A stretch of 35,667 bases of DNA from Dietzia massiliensis (GTDB lineage Bacteria > Actinomycetota > Actinomycetes > Mycobacteriales > Mycobacteriaceae). The stretch is taken from assembly GCF_018390595.1 (NCBI RefSeq), contig NZ_JAHBAV010000038.1, positions 1-35,667 of the forward strand, read 5' to 3'. Every line of letters starts with the position of its first letter. Position 1 is the first letter of the stretch. The notes under the pieces are model-generated. The model was given only the letters and a program-made list of their open reading frames with translations, had not been told where the DNA came from and searched no databases. The translations under genes were made by a program, and so were the position numbers. Below, piece after piece: positions 8,349 through 16,918 of this stretch.

Positions 8349-9412
8349 TGGGCGACGACGACAAGGCGGGCCTCCCCGCAGGGCCGGGGCAGCGTGCCCG
8401 GACCCGCCGGAAGGGCCGCGGGGGCCGCGAGCAACTCGTGGTGCCCCCCGCGGAGTTCCGTTCGTATTACGGCAAGCCGATCGTCAAGGCTCCGCCGTGG
8501 AAGTACGACATCGCGGCGTATCTCTTCCTCGGCGGGCTGGCCGGTGGCTCGTCGCTCCTCGCGGCCGGTGCGGACCTGGCCGGGCTGCCCAATCAGCGTC
8601 GCTCGGCGCGGATCGTCGCACTCGGCGGGATCACCGGCAGTCTGTACTACCTGGTCCACGACCTGGGACGTCCGGAGCGGTTCCACCACATGCTGCGGGT
8701 CCTCAAGCTCACCTCGCCGATGAGCGTGGGCACCTGGATCCTCTCCGCGTACGGGCCGTTCGCCGGGCTCGCGCTGGGTGAGGAGATCGTGCCGCTGCTG
8801 CCGGCGAAGCTCGCCCGGCGGCTGCCCACCGAGCTCATCAGCCGGGCGTCGCGGCCGGCCGGCCTCGTCGCGGCGCTCGTGGCCCCGGCGGTCGCCTCCT
8901 ATACGGCGGTGCTGCTCACCGACACGTCCCTGCCGAGTTGGAGCGCGGCGCGCCGAGAGCTGCCGTTCGTCTTCGTCGGCAGTGCCGCGGCCGCCTCCGG
9001 CGGGCTGGGCCTGCTGCTCACTCCGCTCGAGGAGACCGAGCCCGCCCGTCGGCTGGCAGTGGGCGGCGCCGCTCTCGAACTGACCGCCGACCAGATCATG
9101 CAGCGGTCCATGGGCATCACCGCGGAGCCTCTGCACGAGGGCCGGGCCGGGAAGTACCACCGGGCGGCGCAGATCCTCACCGGCGCCGGCGCGGTGGGCG
9201 CGGTCCTCGGTCGGCGTAGTCGGCTGCTGTCCGCGGTGTCCGGGCTGGCGATGGCGGCCGGGTCGGCGTGCACGCGGTGGGCGGTGTTCCACGCCGGCAT
9301 GGCCTCGGCGGAGGACCCGAAGTACGTGGTGGTCCCCCAGCGTGAGCGCCGCGACGCCCGCGGCGGCGGCGAGGCCTACGCGGAGCAGGTGGGCGACGAC
9401 CGCGCCCGCTGA
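8348..9412 (+). CDS. NrfD/PsrC-type polytopic membrane subunit of formate dehydrogenase
   Basis: A 354-residue integral membrane protein of the NrfD family. After a basic N-terminus (QRARTRRKGRG) comes 'YYGKPIVKAPPWKYDIAAYLFLGGLAGGSSLLAAG', a typical NrfD opening. Seven to eight hydrophobic helices follow to about residue 325. 'YYLVHDLGRPERFHHMLRVLKLTSPMSVGTWIL' is the characteristic loop of this family. NrfD proteins exchange electrons with the quinone pool without haem. Its position directly after fdhB indicates a membrane-bound formate:quinone oxidoreductase in which NrfD replaces the cytochrome b (FdnI) subunit. It ends 9 bases before the convergent selB stop and there is no clear terminator between them. 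Confidence 0.9.
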   Translation: MGDDDKAGLPAGPGQRARTRRKGRGGREQLVVPPAEFRSYYGKPIVKAPPWKYDIAAYLFLGGLAGGSSLLAAGADLAGLPNQRRSARIVALGGITGSLYYLVHDLGRPERFHHMLRVLKLTSPMSVGTWILSAYGPFAGLALGEEIVPLLPAKLARRLPTELISRASRPAGLVAALVAPAVASYTAVLLTDTSLPSWSAARRELPFVFVGSAAAASGGLGLLLTPLEETEPARRLAVGGAALELTADQIMQRSMGITAEPLHEGRAGKYHRAAQILTGAGAVGAVLGRRSRLLSAVSGLAMAAGSACTRWAVFHAGMASAEDPKYVVVPQRERRDARGGGEAYAEQVGDDRAR

Positions 9413-9420
9413 CGACCCGT

Positions 9421-11181
9421 TCAGGTGACGACGTGGCCGTCGTCGCCCTCGCGGCGGGTGAGCCCGCGCGCGGCGAGCGCCTCGAGCAGCGGCATCACCA
9501 CACGCCGCGACGAGCCCAGGTGGGTCCGGGCCGTGCTCGGGGTGAACGGCTGCGGCAGCTGGCGCAGTCGGCACACCGCCTCGTCGTAGACGTCCGGGCC
9601 CAACCAGACGCCGGGACCCAGCCCGGTCAGCAGTCCGGCGCGCTCGCACGCGGCCAGCTCGCGCGGCCCGAGGCCCAGCTCGGCGAGCTCGTCGGCGGTG
9701 GGCGCGTCGAACGGGGCGGCCCGCAGCCGCTCGGCCACCTGCTCCGCGGCGGACCGGACCTTCTCCGGTAGCGCAGCCGCGCCGGCCGTCACCCGACCGC
9801 CCTCCGTCCGCAGCGACGCGGCGGCGGGCTGCGCGAGCACCGCCTCCAGAAGAGCGGCATCCGGCAGGTCGAGGGCGCGACGCGCGGCCTCCGTGGGCAG
9901 TCCGGGATCGAGGGGGTCGTCGCGATCGTGCACGCGGACGGCCTCGACCAGGCGTCCGGCCAAGGCGGCCGCCCACTCCGGGTCGATGAGCCACCCGCGG
10001 TACGCCCCACCGACGGGTGGGGCGGACACGTCCCAGGCCCGCAGGTCGTCGACGTGCGCGACGCCCCGTCGACGCAGCTCCGACTCCAACTCCGGCGACT
10101 CGGGCGCCTGCGCGAGCTCGTCCGCCCGCCGGCGGGCGGCCCCGCGGCGACGCAGCACCGGCGGCGCGGGGTCGAGGACGACGGCACCCGAGGGGATCCG
10201 GTCCGCGCCCGGCTCGCGCAGGATCAACCGGTCCCCGATCCGCATCGGCAGCGGCGCGGAGAGTGTCACCCTCGCATGACGTTCGTCGAGGGGCCGGACG
10301 CGGGCGGCCACCGCCGCCGAGCCGAGATGCACCATGACCTGCTCGGGCAGCGCGTCGGTCCGCCCGTCGACCCGCACGTCGACGGTGTCGACCGCCCGCC
10401 ACCGCCCCGGTGTGACGAGGGTGCTGCCCCGCGGGACGTCGTCGGCGGCGACCCCGCGGAGGTTCACGGCCACCCGCGCCACCGCGGTCACCTCGTCCCG
10501 CTTGTGCCCGAGCGACTGTAGGCCGCGCACGGTGACGCGCGGACCCGACGGACCGAGTTCGAGCGAGTCGCCCACGCGGATCGTGCCGGCGGGCAGGGTC
10601 CCGGTGACGACCGTGCCTGCGCCGCCGATCGTGAACGAGCGGTCCACCCACAGGCGCACGTCGGCGTCGCGGTCGGGCCGGGGCAGGAGCGAGCCGAGCC
10701 TGGCCAGTTCGGCGCGCAGTCGGTCCATGCCCTCGCCGGTGACCGCGGAGACGCACACGGCCGGGATGTCGGCGAGCGGGGTGCCGGCGAGCGCCTCGCG
10801 GGCCTCCGCCAACGCGAGCTCCGGCTCCAGCAGGTCGCTGCGGGTGATCACCAGGATCCCGTGCCGCACCCGCAGGGCCGCGAGCGCGTCGAGGTGCTCG
10901 GCGGACTGCGGCATCCAGCCGTCGTCGGCCGCCACGACGAACATCACCGCCGGCACCGGCCCCACCCCGGCGAGCATGTTCGGAACGAACCGCCGGTGCC
11001 CGGGCACGTCGACGAACGCGACGGTCCGGCCGTCGTCGAGGGTGGTGGAGGCGTAGCCGAGGTCGATCGTCAGTCCGCGGCGCCGTTCCTCGTCCCACCG
11101 GTCCGGCTCCTCGCCCGTCAGCGCGCGGACGAGCGTCGACTTGCCGTGGTCGACGTGCCCGGCGGTGGCCACGACGAACAT
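9421..11181 (-). CDS. selB: Selenocysteine-specific translation elongation factor SelB
   Basis: A 586-residue GTPase that brings Sec-tRNA-Sec to the ribosome at SECIS-marked UGA codons. The EF-Tu-like G domain has GHVDHGKST (about 8-16), 'RRRGLTIDLGYAS' as switch region, DVPGHRRF as G3 and 'ITRSDL' at the G4 position, where SelB proteins normally have TKxD. Two beta-barrel domains follow (WVDRSFTIGGAGTVVTGTL and onward). The last 200 residues form winged-helix-type repeats that bind the SECIS RNA, ending in 'LTRREGDDGHVVT'. The ATG at 11181 overlaps the selA stop (TGATG), so selA and selB are translationally coupled. The length is close to the E. coli protein (about 614 residues). Its obvious client is fdhA, 2 kb away. 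Confidence 0.95.
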   Translation of the reverse strand: MFVVATAGHVDHGKSTLVRALTGEEPDRWDEERRRGLTIDLGYASTTLDDGRTVAFVDVPGHRRFVPNMLAGVGPVPAVMFVVAADDGWMPQSAEHLDALAALRVRHGILVITRSDLLEPELALAEAREALAGTPLADIPAVCVSAVTGEGMDRLRAELARLGSLLPRPDRDADVRLWVDRSFTIGGAGTVVTGTLPAGTIRVGDSLELGPSGPRVTVRGLQSLGHKRDEVTAVARVAVNLRGVAADDVPRGSTLVTPGRWRAVDTVDVRVDGRTDALPEQVMVHLGSAAVAARVRPLDERHARVTLSAPLPMRIGDRLILREPGADRIPSGAVVLDPAPPVLRRRGAARRRADELAQAPESPELESELRRRGVAHVDDLRAWDVSAPPVGGAYRGWLIDPEWAAALAGRLVEAVRVHDRDDPLDPGLPTEAARRALDLPDAALLEAVLAQPAAASLRTEGGRVTAGAAALPEKVRSAAEQVAERLRAAPFDAPTADELAELGLGPRELAACERAGLLTGLGPGVWLGPDVYDEAVCRLRQLPQPFTPSTARTHLGSSRRVVMPLLEALAARGLTRREGDDGHVVT

Positions 11182-12500
11182 CAGGCGAGCGCCCCCGCGC
11201 GGAGCACGAGCGCAGCGAGCTCGTCGTCGTCCCCCGGAGGCAACGCCCGCAGATCCAGGAGGCACCGGCCCTCGGTGACCCGCCCCAGGACGGCAGGGCG
11301 GCCGGCGCGCAGCGCGTCGGCGAAGGACTCCGGCAGGGACACGGCCGCGCTAGGGAGTTCGACGCCCGGTGCACCGCCGCCTCCGACGGCCGCCACCGAC
11401 CGCACGGTCCGCGCGTCGACCCCGGCCTCGTGCAGACGGCCGGCGATGCGCTCGGCGCGCGACATGAGCTCCTCGGCGTCGGCCTCGAGCCCCACCACGA
11501 CGGGCGGGCGCGGCCCCCGCAACGTCGCCTCGAGCGCCGCGAGGGTGAGCTTGTCGACCCGCAGCGCGCGGGCGAGCGGGTGGCGGCGCAGGCGGTGGAC
11601 GAGCTCGGCGTCGCCGGCCAGGACCCCGGCCTGCGGCCCGCCGAGCAGCTTGTCGCCGCTCGAGGTGACGAGGTCCGCACCCGCGGCGAGGGTGGTGGTC
11701 ATGTCCGGCTCGTCGGGGAGCGCGGGATGCGGCGTCAGCAGGCCCGAGCCGATGTCCACGACCAGCGGGACGCCGAGATCACGCAGGTCGGCGGGCGGGA
11801 CGGACGAGGTGAAGCCGCTCACCACGAAGTTCGACGGATGCACTTTGAGGACGAACGCGGTGGTGTCGTCGATGGCGCGGGCGTAGTCCTCGGCGTTGAC
11901 GCGGTTGGTCGTGCCGACCTCCCGCAGGCGCGTGCCCGTGGACTCGAGCAGCTCGGGCAGGCGGAAGCCGTCGCCGATCTCGACCATCTCGCCGCGCGCG
12001 ATGACGACCGTGCGGCCCGGGCCGCCCAGCGCCGTCACGGCCAGCGCGAGGGCGGCCGCACCGTTGTTCACCACGTGGACGTCCCCGGCCGTCGGGACCG
12101 CCGCGCGCAGGGCGTCCAGCGCTCCGCGACCCCGCCTGCCGCGGCGTCCCGTCGCCAGGTCCAGTTCCACGTCGTTGGTCCCCGCCGCCTCGGCGAGAGC
12201 CCGTACCGCGGCCTCCGACAGCGGCGCCCGGCCGAGATTGGTGTGCAGGAGCACGCCGCTGGCGTTGAGGACCCGGGTCAGGGTCACCGCGGCGGTGGGC
12301 AGGGCGGCGATGACGGCGTCGACGATGCTCGCCGGGTCGAGGTCGCCCGAGCGGGCCCGCTGCTGCGCGCGCTGGATCTCGGCCTTGACCAGCTCGCGCC
12401 CCAGCTCGGCGACAGCGGCGGCGAGCCGCGGGTCGCGGAGCAGGACGTCGGTGGACGGGATGCGGCGGCGCGGATCGTCGGCGGTCGCCGGGGCCGGCAC
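11181..12500 (-). CDS. selA: L-seryl-tRNA(Sec) selenium transferase SelA
   Basis: A 439-residue pyridoxal-phosphate enzyme that converts Ser-tRNA-Sec to Sec-tRNA-Sec using selenophosphate. The N-terminal 'RRRIPSTDVLLRDPRLAAAV' is a SelA hallmark. 'LNASGVLLHTNLGRAPLSE' and 'VNNGAAALALAVTAL' form the cofactor site, and 'SSGDKLLGGPQAG' carries the PLP lysine. The GTG at 12500 is used because the only upstream in-frame codons run to a TAA without a standard start. No strong ribosome binding site is seen. The gene lies directly downstream of the tRNA-Sec gene (83 bases) on the same strand and is coupled to selB. The three probably form one transcript. Confidence 0.94.
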   Translation of the reverse strand: MPAPATADDPRRRIPSTDVLLRDPRLAAAVAELGRELVKAEIQRAQQRARSGDLDPASIVDAVIAALPTAAVTLTRVLNASGVLLHTNLGRAPLSEAAVRALAEAAGTNDVELDLATGRRGRRGRGALDALRAAVPTAGDVHVVNNGAAALALAVTALGGPGRTVVIARGEMVEIGDGFRLPELLESTGTRLREVGTTNRVNAEDYARAIDDTTAFVLKVHPSNFVVSGFTSSVPPADLRDLGVPLVVDIGSGLLTPHPALPDEPDMTTTLAAGADLVTSSGDKLLGGPQAGVLAGDAELVHRLRRHPLARALRVDKLTLAALEATLRGPRPPVVVGLEADAEELMSRAERIAGRLHEAGVDARTVRSVAAVGGGGAPGVELPSAAVSLPESFADALRAGRPAVLGRVTEGRCLLDLRALPPGDDDELAALVLRAGALA

Positions 12501-12582
12501 CGAGGGCGGATCGTCGGCGGCGATCCGCGTGGGCCCCGCGGGCGGCTGCTCGGCGATCGTCGCTCCCCTTTACGAACGGTTG

Positions 12583-12678
12583 TGGCGGAGGCGGACGGGA
12601 ATCGAACCCGCCTGACCGAGATACTCGGCCACGTCGGTTTTGAAGACCGCGGGGACCACCAGGTGCCCGGACGCCTCC
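12583..12678 (-). tRNA. selC: tRNA-Sec (anticodon UCA)
   Basis: A 96-base tRNA on the minus strand, with the CCA end encoded at 12583-12585. The 5' arm GGAGGCG (12672-12678) pairs with CGCCTCC before the discriminator G. The anticodon loop CTTCAAA gives anticodon TCA (12641-12643 on the plus strand), which reads UGA. A long variable arm (TGGCCGAG-TAT-CTCGGTCA) and a GGTTCGATTCC-type T loop are present. Excess length and the long extra arm are typical of tRNA-Sec. It lies between selA and selD. Confidence 0.95.
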
Positions 12679-12731
12679 CTGCCACCACGAGGGTAGGCGT
12701 TCCGCGGCGGACGCGCCCGGTGATCCTCGCG

Positions 12732-12801
12732 CGTGGGTGCCCACCAGCCGCTCTCGTGGGTGCCCGCCGGCCGCTTTCGTGGTCACCCACCCGGCCGCTC
12801 G
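12732..12801. repeat. Tandem repeat, three 23-24 base units, upstream of selD
   Basis: Units begin CGTGG at 12732, 12755 and 12778, with a partial fourth at 12102 plus 700 (that is, 12802). The unit is close to CGTGGGTGCCC[A/G]CC[A/G]GCCGCTCT. The block fills the divergent gap between tRNA-Sec and selD. It may be an operator array or a simple duplication. Confidence 0.75.
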
Positions 12802-12807
12802 CGTGGC

Positions 12808-12820
12808 TAGGGTCGGGGCA
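12808..12820 (+). promoter_or_regulatory. Putative -10 box for a leaderless selD transcript
   Basis: TAGGGT at 12808-12813 fits the actinobacterial -10 form TAnnnT and ends seven bases before the A of the selD ATG at 12820. Transcription would then start at or next to the start codon. No ribosome binding site is visible, which agrees with a leaderless mRNA. Confidence 0.45.
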
Positions 12821-13830
12821 TGGCCACCGACACCGCTTCGTCCCCCGCCCGGTTGACCTCGTACGCCCACGGTGGCGGTTGCGCCTGCAAGATCCCGCCC
12901 GGCGCCCTGGAGAACGTCGTCTCCGGGCTCGTCGGCGCCCCGGTGCAGGGACCGGCGGCCGAGCTCATCGTGGGTCTGGACGACGGCGACGACGCCGCGG
13001 CGGTCCGGATCTCCGGCGGCGTCGCGGTGATCAGCACGGCCGACTTCTTCACGCCCGTCGTCGACGACCCGTACGACTGGGGCCGGATCGCGGCCGCCAA
13101 CGCGTTATCCGATGTCTACGCCATGGGCGGTACCCCGATCGTGGCCATCAACCTGCTGTGCTGGCCGATGGATGTCCTGCCGTACGAGATGGCCGGCGAG
13201 GTGCTGCGCGGTGCCCAGGACGTCGCGGGTGCCGCCGGGTGCCACGTCGCCGGAGGGCACAGCGTCGACGACCCGGAGCCCAAGTACGGCATGGCCGTCA
13301 CCGGCACCGCCGACCCCGAGCGGCTGCTGCGCAACGACGCCGGACGCGCCGGGGTGCCGCTGTCGCTGACCAAGCCGCTGGGGATCGGCGTGCTCAACAG
13401 TCGGCACAAGAACACCGGGGCGGTGAGCGCCGAGGCGATCGAGACGATGACCCGCCTCAACGACGTCGCCTCGCGGCAGGCGCTGGCCGCGGGGGTCGAG
13501 TGCGCGACCGACGTCACCGGGTTCGGCCTGCTCGGCCACCTCTACAAGATGGCCCGGGCCAGCGGGGTCTCGGCGGTGATCGACTCAGCCGCGGTGCCCT
13601 ACCTCGAGGGCGCCCGCCAGGCGCTCGCCGACGGGTTCGTCAGCGGCGGGACGCGCCGCAACCTCGACTGGGTGCGTCCGCACCTCGACGCGGGGGTGGG
13701 CGAGGACGAACTGCTGCTGCTCGCCGACGCCCAGACCTCCGGCGGCCTGCTGGTGGCCGGCGAGATCCCGGGCGCTCCGGTGATCGGCGAGCTCGTCCCC
13801 GCCGGCGACGCGGCCATCACCGTCCGCTGA
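12820..13830 (+). CDS. selD: Selenide, water dikinase (selenophosphate synthetase)
   Basis: A 336-residue enzyme that makes selenophosphate from selenide and ATP, the selenium donor for SelA. The N-terminal 'YAHGGGCACKIPP' carries the catalytic pair; Cys21 and Lys24 correspond to Cys17 and Lys20 of E. coli. The active site is therefore Cys-type, not Sec. Further signatures are 'STADFFTPVVDDPYDWGRIAAANALSDVYAMGG', 'AGGHSVDDPEPKYG' and 'TDVTGFGLLGHL', all typical of SelD. The gene is divergent from tRNA-Sec and selAB across 141 bases with tandem repeats. A GC-rich hairpin follows its stop at 13842-13859. Confidence 0.95.
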   Translation: MATDTASSPARLTSYAHGGGCACKIPPGALENVVSGLVGAPVQGPAAELIVGLDDGDDAAAVRISGGVAVISTADFFTPVVDDPYDWGRIAAANALSDVYAMGGTPIVAINLLCWPMDVLPYEMAGEVLRGAQDVAGAAGCHVAGGHSVDDPEPKYGMAVTGTADPERLLRNDAGRAGVPLSLTKPLGIGVLNSRHKNTGAVSAEAIETMTRLNDVASRQALAAGVECATDVTGFGLLGHLYKMARASGVSAVIDSAAVPYLEGARQALADGFVSGGTRRNLDWVRPHLDAGVGEDELLLLADAQTSGGLLVAGEIPGAPVIGELVPAGDAAITVR

Positions 13831-13841
13831 CGCGGCGGCGG

Positions 13842-13859
13842 ACCCGGCCCCGGCCGGGT
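13842..13859. terminator. GC-rich hairpin between convergent selD and the M20D gene
   Basis: ACCCGGC-CCCG-GCCGGGT is a perfect 7-bp stem with a 4-base loop, between two convergent stop codons. There is no T run, as is common in high-GC actinobacterial terminators. It could act in both directions. Confidence 0.5.
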
Positions 13860-13863
13860 TCGG

Positions 13864-15063
13864 TCAGGCGTCGCGGTCGAGGCGGGCGAACTCGTTGAAG
13901 ATGCGCGCGCCGTGGAGCAGCGCCCGCTCGTCGAGCACGAAGCCCGGGTGATGCAGGTCCGTCTCGTCCCCCTCGCCGTCCCAGACGCCCAGCCGCAGGT
14001 ACACGCCCGGGATCTCCTCGGTGTACCAGGCGAAGTCCTCGCCGCCGCTGGACTGGTCGGCCGTACCCACGCCCTCGGGACCGAGCACCGCCTCCACGGC
14101 ACGGGCGGCGAGCTCAGCGCACTCGTCGTCGTTGACCACGGGCGGGACGCCCTGCACGTACTCCACCTCGGCCCGCACGCCGTACAGCGCGGCCAGGTGC
14201 TCGATCGCGTCGCGGACGAGCGGTTCGGCGGTGGCCCACACGTCGCGGTCGGCGCTGCGGAGCGTGCCCCACAGTTCGCCCGAGTCCGGGATGACGTTCG
14301 GCGCCGAACCGCCGGCCTTGATCGACCCCCACGTCAGGACCGTGCCGGAGCGGGGATCGATACGCCGGTCGACCACGCCGTTCAGACCCAGGACGATCTG
14401 CGCGAGCGCGTGGACGGTGTCCTGCGTCTCGTGCGGCCGCGCCGTGTGACCGCCGGCCGAGTGGACGTGCACGCCGATCTTGGCGTTAGACGAGGTGATG
14501 GGCCCGCCGGTCACCCCGACCTCGCCGACGCGGCGGTGGGGGTCGCAGTGCAGCGCGATGATCCGGTCGACGCCCTCGACCACGCCCTCCTCGACGCAGG
14601 TCTTGGCGCCACCGGGCATGGTCTCCTCGGCGGGCTGGAAGATGAGGCGGACCGGGCGCGGCGGCGGGTCGGCGACCAGCATCTCCGCCGCACCGAGCAG
14701 CATCGCGGTGTGCCCGTCGTGGCCGCAGGTGTGGCTCACGCCCTCGACCTCGGAGGAGAACGACTCCCCCGACTCCTCGGACATCGGCAACGCGTCGATG
14801 TCGGCGCGGAGCGCGACGACGTCCTTCGCGGTGGCGCCGTCGGCCGCCGGCACGTCACACCACAGACCCGTGCCCAGCTCGAACTCGCGCGGCTTCAGCC
14901 CCATCCCGCGGAGCTGCTCGGCGATATAGGCCGTGGTCTCGGACTCCTCGAACGACAGCTCGGGGTGCGCGTGGATGTGGCGCCGCCACTGCACCAGGCG
15001 CTCCTCGAGACCGCTCGGGTCCTGCTTCTCGGTCTTACTCTCGGTCTTTCCGCGTCCGAACAC
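13864..15063 (-). CDS. M20D-family amidohydrolase/aminoacylase
   Basis: A 399-residue metal-dependent amidohydrolase of the HipO/AbgB/IAA-amino-acid hydrolase type. It has 'WRRHIHAHPELSFEE' near the N-terminus. The metal motifs are HTCGHDGHTAMLLGAA (about 110-125), QPAEE (about 142-146) and LHCDP (about 170-174). The lid/dimerisation domain has 'AGGHTARPHETQDTVHALAQIV'. The C-terminus has 'SSGGEDFAWY'. These enzymes cleave N-acyl amino acids or small amides. The GTG at 15063 is supported by AGGAGG at 15070-15075. The start lies inside the end of the S9 peptidase gene (29-base overlap), so this is the last gene of a coupled three-gene unit with the peptidase and the ligase fusion. Confidence 0.88.
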   Translation of the reverse strand: MFGRGKTESKTEKQDPSGLEERLVQWRRHIHAHPELSFEESETTAYIAEQLRGMGLKPREFELGTGLWCDVPAADGATAKDVVALRADIDALPMSEESGESFSSEVEGVSHTCGHDGHTAMLLGAAEMLVADPPPRPVRLIFQPAEETMPGGAKTCVEEGVVEGVDRIIALHCDPHRRVGEVGVTGGPITSSNAKIGVHVHSAGGHTARPHETQDTVHALAQIVLGLNGVVDRRIDPRSGTVLTWGSIKAGGSAPNVIPDSGELWGTLRSADRDVWATAEPLVRDAIEHLAALYGVRAEVEYVQGVPPVVNDDECAELAARAVEAVLGPEGVGTADQSSGGEDFAWYTEEIPGVYLRLGVWDGEGDETDLHHPGFVLDERALLHGARIFNEFARLDRDA

Positions 15064-16918
15064 CGAACACCTCCTGACAGAACTGGACCACCCGGTCGCC
15101 GAGCAGCTGCCGGTTGGCCAATTTCACGAATTCATGACCCTCGTCCTCGAAGATCAGCACGTCCACCGGTACACCCCTGCGTCGCAACGCCTCGGCCGCC
15201 TGCTCGCTCTCGCTGGGCGGGACATTGGTGTCGTTCGCGCCGTGGACGAACAGCATCGGCACGTCCACCCGATGGAACCGGCGCAGGGGCGAGACCTCCC
15301 TGAGCAACTCCTGCTCCTGGAGGGGATTGCCGTACTTGGGGTAGGCGGCCGCCGCGACCCACGGTTCGGTGTCGCGGTAGAAGGTCCGCATATCGCTCAT
15401 CCCGCACGCCGCGATGCCGCCGCACCAGCGACCCGCGTGCCGGACGAGCGTGGCGTTGACGAGGTACCCGCCGTAGGACCGTCCCGCGACCACCGCGCGG
15501 TCCGGGTCGGCGATGCCCTCGTCGACGAGGTGCAGCAGCGCGTCCTCGACGTCGTCGATGGCGGCGAACCGCCCGTACCTGTCGTCGGCGTGGCTGAAGA
15601 AACGCCCGAATCCGGTCGAGCCTCGGACGTTGGGGGCGAAGCACGTCACCCCGATGTCGAGGAGCCGCCGGGCGACGTCGTTGTACCCCGGACGCGACTG
15701 CCCCTCCGGTCCGCCGTGCAGGTACACCACGGTGGGCGCGGGCTCACCCTCCGGCGCGGCGCGGTACAGCCAGCCGCTCAGCTCGAGGCCGTCGCGGGCG
15801 GTGAACGTCACCAGCTCGGGGGCCGGGTCCGGCTTGTGCGGACCCCGGCCGGTCCACCGGCAGCGCTCGACGTCGTACATCACCACCCGGGGCGGCTCGT
15901 CGAGGCTCTCGACCGTCACCGCGAGCAGCCGACCGTCCGCGGTGATGGTGGGCGACGTGGCCACCACGTCGGGCAGGGGTGGCCGGGCGATGACGCGCGG
16001 CCGGTCGGACGCGATGTCCAGGACCTCCAGCTCGGAGAGCCCCCCGCGGACGTTCCACAGCAGGACGGCGGTCGACCGGTCCAGACTCACCTCGACGGTG
16101 TCGAGGTCGGCGTCGTCGCGGTAGGCGAGCGGCCACGACTCGGTGCCGTCCTCGCCGGCCTCCACCGCGAGCAGGCCGGTCCGCTCGGCGGAGTGGTCGC
16201 TGCGGACCACCATGCGCATCGGCCGATCCGGCCCGCCGGCGTCGAGGATGACCCCGGCGTCGGTCGTGGCCCCGGTGTCGACGGGCAGCAGCGGCCACCA
16301 CCGGCCGTCGGGGACGATCCGCAGCAGCTCGCGGATGCCGCGGGCACCCACCCGGAACAGCGCCGCCCCGTCGCGGGCGTGGACGAGCGCGCCGCCCATC
16401 CGGCGGTCCACGACCGTGCTCTCCCCCGACTCCGGGTCGACGAGTCGTCCCTCGGCGACGCCCTCGGAGTCGAACGCCGTCACGGCGAGCAGCTCGCCGT
16501 CCCAGCACACGATCTGCACGGTCGCGTCGCCCCATGTGTCCACGGCGTACGCGCTGTGGTCCTCCGGGTCCGTGGTGACCAGGAAGATGCGCTCGCGCTC
16601 ACCACCGTCCGGCGCGACCTCGCAGGCGAGCCACTTGCCGTTGGGCGAGTACGCGACCTTGCGGACGGGGCCGTCGATGGGCAGGACGACGTCGCGCTCC
16701 GGGCCGGCACCGTCCAGCCCGCCCGGCCCGAGCGGCCGCTGCACCGCCCGCGGGTAGCCGGTCCGTTCGGTGACCACGAACGCCAGCATCGACCCGTCGG
16801 GCGACAGGCACGGCGACGACGTGTGCCGGATGTACTCCGGGCCGCCGACCGCGTCCTCGGGCGACCCGGCGACGTCCAGTGACTCTCTCTCCTCTGTGAC
16901 CTCGGTGATGTCAGGCAC
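15035..16918 (-). CDS. S9-family prolyl oligopeptidase-type serine peptidase
   Basis: A 627-residue protein. The first 370 residues form a beta-propeller-like part with repeated 'SPDGSMLAFV', 'SPNGKWLACEV' and 'TADGRLLAVTV' blades. The rest is an alpha/beta-hydrolase domain. The nucleophile is Ser481 in GRSYGGYL. The acid is the Asp in 'VHGANDTNVP' and the base is the His in 'EDEGHEF'. The oxyanion loop is 'VYLHGGPEGQ'. Such enzymes remove short peptides or acyl groups from small substrates. No signal peptide is visible, so it is cytoplasmic. Its ATG overlaps the upstream ligase stop by 8 bases, and its 3' end overlaps the M20D gene by 29 bases. Confidence 0.88.
   Translation of the reverse strand: MPDITEVTEERESLDVAGSPEDAVGGPEYIRHTSSPCLSPDGSMLAFVVTERTGYPRAVQRPLGPGGLDGAGPERDVVLPIDGPVRKVAYSPNGKWLACEVAPDGGERERIFLVTTDPEDHSAYAVDTWGDATVQIVCWDGELLAVTAFDSEGVAEGRLVDPESGESTVVDRRMGGALVHARDGAALFRVGARGIRELLRIVPDGRWWPLLPVDTGATTDAGVILDAGGPDRPMRMVVRSDHSAERTGLLAVEAGEDGTESWPLAYRDDADLDTVEVSLDRSTAVLLWNVRGGLSELEVLDIASDRPRVIARPPLPDVVATSPTITADGRLLAVTVESLDEPPRVVMYDVERCRWTGRGPHKPDPAPELVTFTARDGLELSGWLYRAAPEGEPAPTVVYLHGGPEGQSRPGYNDVARRLLDIGVTCFAPNVRGSTGFGRFFSHADDRYGRFAAIDDVEDALLHLVDEGIADPDRAVVAGRSYGGYLVNATLVRHAGRWCGGIAACGMSDMRTFYRDTEPWVAAAAYPKYGNPLQEQELLREVSPLRRFHRVDVPMLFVHGANDTNVPPSESEQAAEALRRRGVPVDVLIFEDEGHEFVKLANRQLLGDRVVQFCQEVFGVRTRKDRE

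Noticed and set aside
8219..11680. 1153-residue minus-strand frame across the NrfD, selB and selA region
   Set aside because: It overlaps selB and selA in another phase and has shadow-type Arg/Ala composition; the real genes carry all catalytic motifs.
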